Below are positions 60,045 through 64,000 of a DNA stretch of 64,000 nucleotides, in pieces. The notes beneath the pieces are model-generated. The model was not told the origin of the DNA. It made no database searches and saw only the letters and a list, made by a program, of their open reading frames with translations. Made by a program: the position numbers and the translations under genes. Position 1 is the first letter of the stretch, and the number at the start of each line of letters is the position of its first letter. The stretch is from JBBSGD01 sp038254435 (lineage in GTDB: Bacteria > Actinomycetota > CADDZG01 > WHSQ01): positions 1 to 64,000 of the forward strand of contig JBBSGD010000003.1 of assembly GCA_038254435.1 (NCBI GenBank), given 5' to 3'.

Positions 60045-61007
60045 TTAGCTCCGGCGTCCGATGACCGCCCAGCGGAACTGATGGTCCGCGTAGTAACTCC
60101 GTCTGTGTCCTATTGCCTTGTGCCAGTTGTAATTCTCGTCTTTGCCCGCGTTGCGCACCCTCGCGTTCGTGAAGATCATGTCCACGCCGTGTCCGCCGAT
60201 CACTCGACGCACTGCATCTGTGAAGTCGTACGGATCGTGCTTGAGGGTCTTGTAGAAAGTGCTGTGCGGATGACAGTGGCGATGAACGCGGAACGCGCAA
60301 TAGTCCTGATTGAAATCGCCGGCCACGACATAGGCGTTGCGGTGATGTCCGTAGCGCCGGCGTAGGTTGTTTGCGATGTGCTTCGACCACTTGTTCTTGT
60401 AGAACTGCGCCGCAGAGCGCGAACGGAAGCTCGAGGTGTTGTTGAAGTGAAGGCTCGCCAATGGGAGGCGCATCCCAGAAGCCCTTTCTCTTGCGAGCAC
60501 GAAGGCGAACCGCCTGATCACAAAGTTCGATCCCCGAGCCCGCGCCCAAGGCGCGTACTTACCCTTGACAAATCCACCCCCCGACAACCTCTCCATCGTG
60601 CTCTTATTGAGCAGGATCGCCGTCTCTGTGTGAACGTATCGGTGGGGTGCGACCTGGTGGGAAGGGCGGCGTCCGGGCTTCACCGCGACCACGTACTCGT
60701 TCCCAGTCCTAAGGGTAAACAAGCGGGCGACCCGCCGAGCGCTCTTCCTGCGCACCTCCTGGAGAAGAAAGACGTCGGGCCGAGCCGGTACTCGCTGAAG
60801 GACACGACCCGCAAACACCGCCAGCTCCCGCATGCTGGCGAGATCATGGTTTCCGTACGCTTCCTGGAGATTTGCATCGATCACCAGCACTCGACCCGGC
60901 GGAGTCTCGGCAACGGCGGCCGTTGCGACCTCGGCCTCGGTCGACCCCAAGACCATGAGCAACGCGCCGACGGCCGCCGCCAAGGCCAGCCGCGTTCGTC
61001 TCGTCAT
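60045..61007 (-). CDS. Secreted endonuclease/exonuclease/phosphatase-like protein
   Basis: A 320-residue exported EEP-fold protein. A signal peptide (about 1-32) leads to VIDANLQEAYG, LLQEVRRKSARR (acidic metal Glu), the HTETAILLNK strand, VVAGDFNQDY (Asp/Asn) and GHGVDMIFTNARV with a late ADHQFRWAVI (Asp-His). These are the hallmark EEP catalytic blocks. Nuclease or phosphatase activity outside the cell is likely but the substrate is unknown. Confidence 0.85.
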   Translation of the reverse strand: MTRRTRLALAAAVGALLMVLGSTEAEVATAAVAETPPGRVLVIDANLQEAYGNHDLASMRELAVFAGRVLQRVPARPDVFLLQEVRRKSARRVARLFTLRTGNEYVVAVKPGRRPSHQVAPHRYVHTETAILLNKSTMERLSGGGFVKGKYAPWARARGSNFVIRRFAFVLARERASGMRLPLASLHFNNTSSFRSRSAAQFYKNKWSKHIANNLRRRYGHHRNAYVVAGDFNQDYCAFRVHRHCHPHSTFYKTLKHDPYDFTDAVRRVIGGHGVDMIFTNARVRNAGKDENYNWHKAIGHRRSYYADHQFRWAVIGRRS

Positions 61008-61149
61008 GAATAATTTCCCTTCTTTTAGGCTCCCGCGGGACGGCACTTTTTACTCGTATTCCGCATTGGGTGCAAACGGATCGGCGGTGCCGCTCCCCGC
61101 CACGGACAACCAGCCGGTGCCCATAGCATCGGTATCTAAAAGGCGCCTC

Positions 61150-61181
61150 TTGACCTTGGAGTAAGGTCCAAGGTTTATCGT
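61150..61181 (+). promoter_or_regulatory. MerR-type promoter with 8-bp palindrome
   Basis: TTGACC (61150-61155) and TATCGT (61176-61181) are -35 and -10 candidates with a 20-bp spacer, the elongated spacing characteristic of MerR-activated promoters. The spacer carries a perfect inverted repeat ACCTTGGA (61153-61160) and TCCAAGGT (61167-61174). The merR ATG is only 8 bp past the -10, suggesting a leaderless or very short leader. Confidence 0.8.
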
Positions 61182-61188
61182 TGGTCGC

Positions 61189-61611
61189 ATGTCGCTCACC
61201 GTTTCCAGGCTCGCCCGGCAGGTAGGGCTGTCTGCCGACACCATCCGCTTCTACGAGCGCGAGGGCCTGCTCCCTGAGCCGCCCAGAACCGCATCCGGAT
61301 ACCGTGCGTACGAGCCCGAAACGGTCGACCGGCTGCGCTTCATAAGGGGTGCTCAGCGCTTCGGCCTGAGGCTGCGGGAGGTTCGGGAGCTGCTCGAGAT
61401 CCGGGACAAGGGCCAGTGCCCCTGCGGACACACCAGCGAGCTGGTCGACCTGCGGCTCCAGGAGATACACCGAGAGATCCAACGTCTGACCCAGCTCGAG
61501 AGCGAGCTGGTCCGGCTTGCCGGCAAGTTTCCGGCGGGGTGCATCGAGATTGGCCCCACAGGCTGGGCCTGCGAGACCGAGTTCATGAAGGGAGGTGACT
61601 GTTGTGGCTGA
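61189..61611 (+). CDS. MerR-family metal-responsive regulator
   Basis: A 140-residue MerR-type regulator. The winged helix-turn-helix spans 1-65 (GLSADTIRFYEREGLLP, ASGYRAYEPETVDRLRFI). Metal-type cysteines are 77, 79, 118, 128, 138 and 139. Cys79, Cys118 and Cys128 resemble the dimer-bridging sites of metal MerR proteins but the 118-128 loop has nine residues between them, so the metal cannot be assigned with confidence. It lies under its own palindromic promoter and is followed by the tiny Cys-rich gene. Confidence 0.9.
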   Translation: MSLTVSRLARQVGLSADTIRFYEREGLLPEPPRTASGYRAYEPETVDRLRFIRGAQRFGLRLREVRELLEIRDKGQCPCGHTSELVDLRLQEIHREIQRLTQLESELVRLAGKFPAGCIEIGPTGWACETEFMKGGDCCG

Positions 61612-61669
61612 AGGATGTCCCTGTTGTGGATGCCCCTGCGGCGACTGCGGCGGCAAGGGCTGTTGCTGA
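61604..61669 (+). CDS. 21-residue eight-cysteine peptide, metallothionein-like
   Basis: GTG 61604 opens a 21-residue frame with Cys at positions 5, 7, 8, 10, 12, 15, 20 and 21 (38 percent Cys) and no hydrophobic core: the composition of a metal-thiolate cluster peptide. A strong Shine-Dalgarno AAGGGAGGTGA (61588-61598) ends six bases before it. It overlaps the merR stop by 8 bp, so it is translated from the same transcript. A perfect hairpin follows at 61671-61699. It is too short for most gene finders; I infer a metal-buffering or metal-loading role controlled by the adjacent MerR. Confidence 0.7.
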   Translation: MAEGCPCCGCPCGDCGGKGCC

Positions 61670-61670
61670 C

Positions 61671-61699
61671 GAGAACCCCGCCCCTACGGCGGGGTTCTC
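61671..61699 (+). terminator. 12-bp perfect hairpin after the Cys-rich peptide
   Basis: GAGAACCCCGCC (61671-61682) pairs perfectly with GGCGGGGTTCTC (61688-61699) around a five-base loop, immediately after the peptide stop. No T-run follows, so it is a GC-rich terminator or transcript-stabilising hairpin. Confidence 0.75.
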
Positions 61700-61875
61700 T
61701 CGGTAAAGGGGTCCCCCACGTCCATCGCCCGGCGGCCAAAGAACCAAAGCATCCCTTTTCGAGCACGTTGCCGCGCCCGCCCAACAGATCGCGCTCGAGG
61801 CCGGACCCAACCCAGCCCGAGGAGATCGCTCTTGAGCGGAGCGGAAGGGTGTGGCCGATTCCCACTACCGGACGG

Positions 61876-62262
61876 TCAAACCCTGATGACTCTGAGAACC
61901 GCAACGTCGACGTAGTGGTCATTTTGCGTAACGACGGGTATGCCCAGCGATAGAGCGGTAGCCGCAATCCATGAGTCGTTCACGGGCATCCGCTGCCGGC
62001 TGTCCCGCAACAACAAGCGGAGCCGCGCCCAGGACTCGGCAACTCCGCCGTCGATGGGGATCGGTTCTAGAGCGAGCGCCTGGGTCAGGGTTGCGAGCCG
62101 GCGAGCGCGCGTTTCAACGTCGGTCGCCGCAAGCACCCCCGCGCGCAGCTCCCCGATGGTAATGACCGAGACGCCGATCTCGTCCGGAAGCGATTCGGCC
62201 TGGAGCGGCCGGCCAGACTCCTGCGCGATGAAGAGCGTGGTATCGGCGAGCCCACGGCTCAC
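61876..62262 (-). CDS. PIN-domain toxin (VapC-like)
   Basis: A 128-residue PIN ribonuclease. Acidic metal residues are seen in GLADTTLF, ITIGELRAG, and NDSWIAATAL, with the late VVTQNDHY. It would cleave RNA when released from the antitoxin encoded directly upstream, with a 4-bp overlap of the coding regions. Confidence 0.85.
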   Translation of the reverse strand: MSRGLADTTLFIAQESGRPLQAESLPDEIGVSVITIGELRAGVLAATDVETRARRLATLTQALALEPIPIDGGVAESWARLRLLLRDSRQRMPVNDSWIAATALSLGIPVVTQNDHYVDVAVLRVIRV

Positions 62263-62513
62263 AACGGCGGAAGGTCCTCCGTGGAGTCCGGCGCGAGCTG
62301 GGCGAGGTCCCCTCTGAGCGCCGCGTCCGCCAGGTGCGAGCCAACGCGACGAACGAACTCGCCGCGCCCAAGCCAGCGTGGCCGCCGTCCCGCGGGCTGC
62401 AAAATCGCGACCGGGCGACCGTCCACCGTTATCGTGACCGCCTCGCCGGCTGCCACGCGCTCAAGCAAGGACCTGGTGTTATTGCGCAACTCTCGGGACG
62501 CGACCTCACTCAT
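62259..62513 (-). CDS. Phd/YefM-type antitoxin
   Basis: An 84-residue antitoxin. The N-terminal DNA-binding part reads SEVASRELRNNTRSLLERVA followed by EAVTITVDGRPVAILQP, the Phd signature; the acidic, Pro-rich C terminus would wrap the PIN toxin. ATG 62513 begins the conserved region; an in-frame ATG at 62576 adds an unlikely basic leader. Confidence 0.85.
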   Translation of the reverse strand: MSEVASRELRNNTRSLLERVAAGEAVTITVDGRPVAILQPAGRRPRWLGRGEFVRRVGSHLADAALRGDLAQLAPDSTEDLPPL

Positions 62514-62593
62514 GCGACAATTGTAGCGTGTATGCGACGCAGGGCCGCGTCCGCCAGGTCGACCACGTCTCTTCACCTAGGCTGACGCCTGCG

Positions 62594-63685
62594 ATGAAAG
62601 GCCTTGAGATCTCGCGGCGACGGATGCGCAACTCGCGGCTGACCGGAAAATCGTTCGATGCCCCAGATGAGGCTGTTCGCTGGCACGGCGCGATGCAAGC
62701 GCAGGACTACGGGCCGGCAAAATGGTCGATCGGGCAACGCGCCACGAATCTCGTCGACGAAGACCTCAATCGGGCACTGGCGGGGGGTTCGATCGTGCGC
62801 ACACACGTGCTGAGACCGACCTGGCACTTCGTCGCGCGCGATGACGTCCGCTGGTTGCTCGCTCTCACCGGTCCGCGCGTCCACCAGCACAACCGCTCGC
62901 GCTATCGCGAACTCGGGCTCGACGAGGAGACGCTCGCTCGGTGCGAGGCGGTAATCGTCTCGGCGCTCGGAGGCGGAAACCACCTGACGAGGGGCGCGAT
63001 CGCCGACCTCCTCGACGACGCAAGAATCGACAGGTCGGGCCAGCGCCTCGCGCACATCCTCATGCATTGCGAGCTCGAGGCAGCGATCTGTAGCGGCGGG
63101 CTGGTCAGCAAGCAGCAGACGTACGTGCTCCTCGACGAACTCGTTCCCAACGATAATCGCTTCGACCGCGACGAGGCGCTGGTCGAGCTCACGTGCCGCT
63201 ACCTCACGAGCCACGGGCCCGCAACGGTACGGGACCTGCGCTGGTGGTCGAGCCTGACTGTCGCCGATATCAAAAAGGCGCTGGGCATGCTGGATTCCGA
63301 GGTGCAGAGGGAGACAATCGACGACATTACGTTCTGGTCGATGGCCTCGGAGATGGGCCGTCCGCCGAGTGGGCGAGGCGTGCACCTCCTACAGGCATAC
63401 GACGAGCTTGCCGTCGGATACACCGAGTCCCGCTACTTCGGTGATCCGCACGAAGCTGCTGCGCGCGCCGCATGGAGAGACCGCAGCCTTCCGAACGGCA
63501 TTGTCCTTCTGAATGGCGGCGTCTCGGGGCACTGGAGACGCCGGATCGAGAAGGACTCGGTCAGGGTCGAGGTCCTGGTGTACGAAGACCTGACACCGGG
63601 TGACACGCGGGAACTGGAGACTGCGGCGAGGAATCTGGGTCGCTTCATGGGACGTCAGGTGACGGTGAAGACGAGACGGCTGTGA
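62594..63685 (+). CDS. HTH_42 winged-helix DNA-binding protein
   Basis: A 363-residue protein of the winged-helix family PF06224 (YcaQ/AlkZ-related). Key blocks are LTGKSFDAPDEAVRWHGAMQ with AQDYG, VRTHVLRPTWHFVARDDVRW, and the late HLLQAYDELAVGYTESRYF. YcaQ/AlkZ members are DNA glycosylases that unhook interstrand crosslinks; the QxQ-type active site is close to the QAQDYG block but I cannot confirm it. ATG 62594 is used. Confidence 0.82.
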   Translation: MKGLEISRRRMRNSRLTGKSFDAPDEAVRWHGAMQAQDYGPAKWSIGQRATNLVDEDLNRALAGGSIVRTHVLRPTWHFVARDDVRWLLALTGPRVHQHNRSRYRELGLDEETLARCEAVIVSALGGGNHLTRGAIADLLDDARIDRSGQRLAHILMHCELEAAICSGGLVSKQQTYVLLDELVPNDNRFDRDEALVELTCRYLTSHGPATVRDLRWWSSLTVADIKKALGMLDSEVQRETIDDITFWSMASEMGRPPSGRGVHLLQAYDELAVGYTESRYFGDPHEAAARAAWRDRSLPNGIVLLNGGVSGHWRRRIEKDSVRVEVLVYEDLTPGDTRELETAARNLGRFMGRQVTVKTRRL

Positions 63686-64000
63686 TGGCCGCGTGATGGG
63701 TCCTACGCGCGCTCAATCAGTTGCCTACGTGACGTTGCTCGTGCCGACAAACACCCAGCCCTGATGTGCTTGCAAACTTCGACCAAGCCGCTGAAAGTGA
63801 GGATTGCCAAGCCTCTATGACCGGGATCATGGGACAGCTCTAATCCTCGCGGAAGAGTGACATGTATGGCTCGTAGGAAAGACTCGGTTGCCGCGGCGGC
63901 CCGTCGTCTCTCTCAAGAGTTCAAGGCCCGCAATTGCCCAACCAGACCATTAGCGCGGTCTGTCAGGGTCTCTCCCCACCCCTGATGTCAGTCAGCTCTG
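63686..64000. other. 315-bp terminal stretch without a convincing gene
   Basis: The only candidate is a 39-codon frame from ATG 63866 to TGA 63985 starting MARRKDSVAAAARRLSQEFK, with GGAAGAG about nine bases upstream. It is basic, has no family resemblance and continues to the window edge only as a fragment would. I leave it unassigned. Confidence 0.35.

Overview
The window is a high-GC chromosomal segment from an actinobacterial-type genome. The evidence is two WhiB genes, a PafE/Bpa-like proteasome activator and a PAC2-family protein (both linked to bacteria with a 20S proteasome), a SenX3/RegX3-like two-component pair, frequent GTG/TTG starts with ATGA and GTGA overlaps, and a SigH-type sigma factor. 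No rRNA operon, CRISPR array or complete prophage is visible. The species cannot be named from the sequence.

Left edge (1-1.7 kb): a decayed tyrosine integrase with two frameshifts lies against the 3' end of the selenocysteine tRNA, preceded by three short direct repeats. This looks like the end of an old integrated element that continues beyond the window. From 1.9 to 16 kb is mostly housekeeping: sigma factor, PAC2 protein, YceI protein, phosphate transporter with its DUF47 partner, a GT4 glycosyltransferase operon with a ribosome-hibernation-type protein and a TetR regulator, polyprenyl diphosphate synthase with YjbQ, a MetF-like reductase, WhiB, a beta-propeller lipoprotein, UDP-glucose dehydrogenase, a peptidoglycan peptidase and an orphan response regulator.

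16-33 kb: selA and selB complete the visible selenocysteine apparatus, separated by a frameshifted HAD phosphatase. A YbdK-type ligase and an MFS transporter follow. The MFS gene diverges from a znuABC-zur-malQ operon whose promoter holds a Zur-type palindrome. Next are an SPFH-NfeD pair and an operon of two ArsA-like ATPases with a PPOX-fold protein, then a second WhiB.

33-45 kb is signalling-rich: an anti-anti-sigma factor and a CHASE3-HAMP-PP2C phosphatase, an overlapping pair of a BNR propeller and a MoaD/ThiS-like protein, a damaged PhoU-like gene, a candidate PHO box, the phoR/phoP-type pair, tRNA-Pro, and a receiver-7TM-histidine kinase hybrid. 45-55 kb holds asd-lysC, recR-ybaB-dnaX, SRP RNA, four tRNAs (three Ser, one Arg-ACG) with tadA, and the proteasome activator.

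55-64 kb is more accessory: TauE, a VOC dioxygenase-like protein, an exported propeller, a PaaI thioesterase, an SDR, an exported EEP-fold protein, a MerR regulator overlapping a tiny eight-cysteine peptide gene (the most novel-looking item), a PIN toxin-antitoxin pair and a winged-helix protein.
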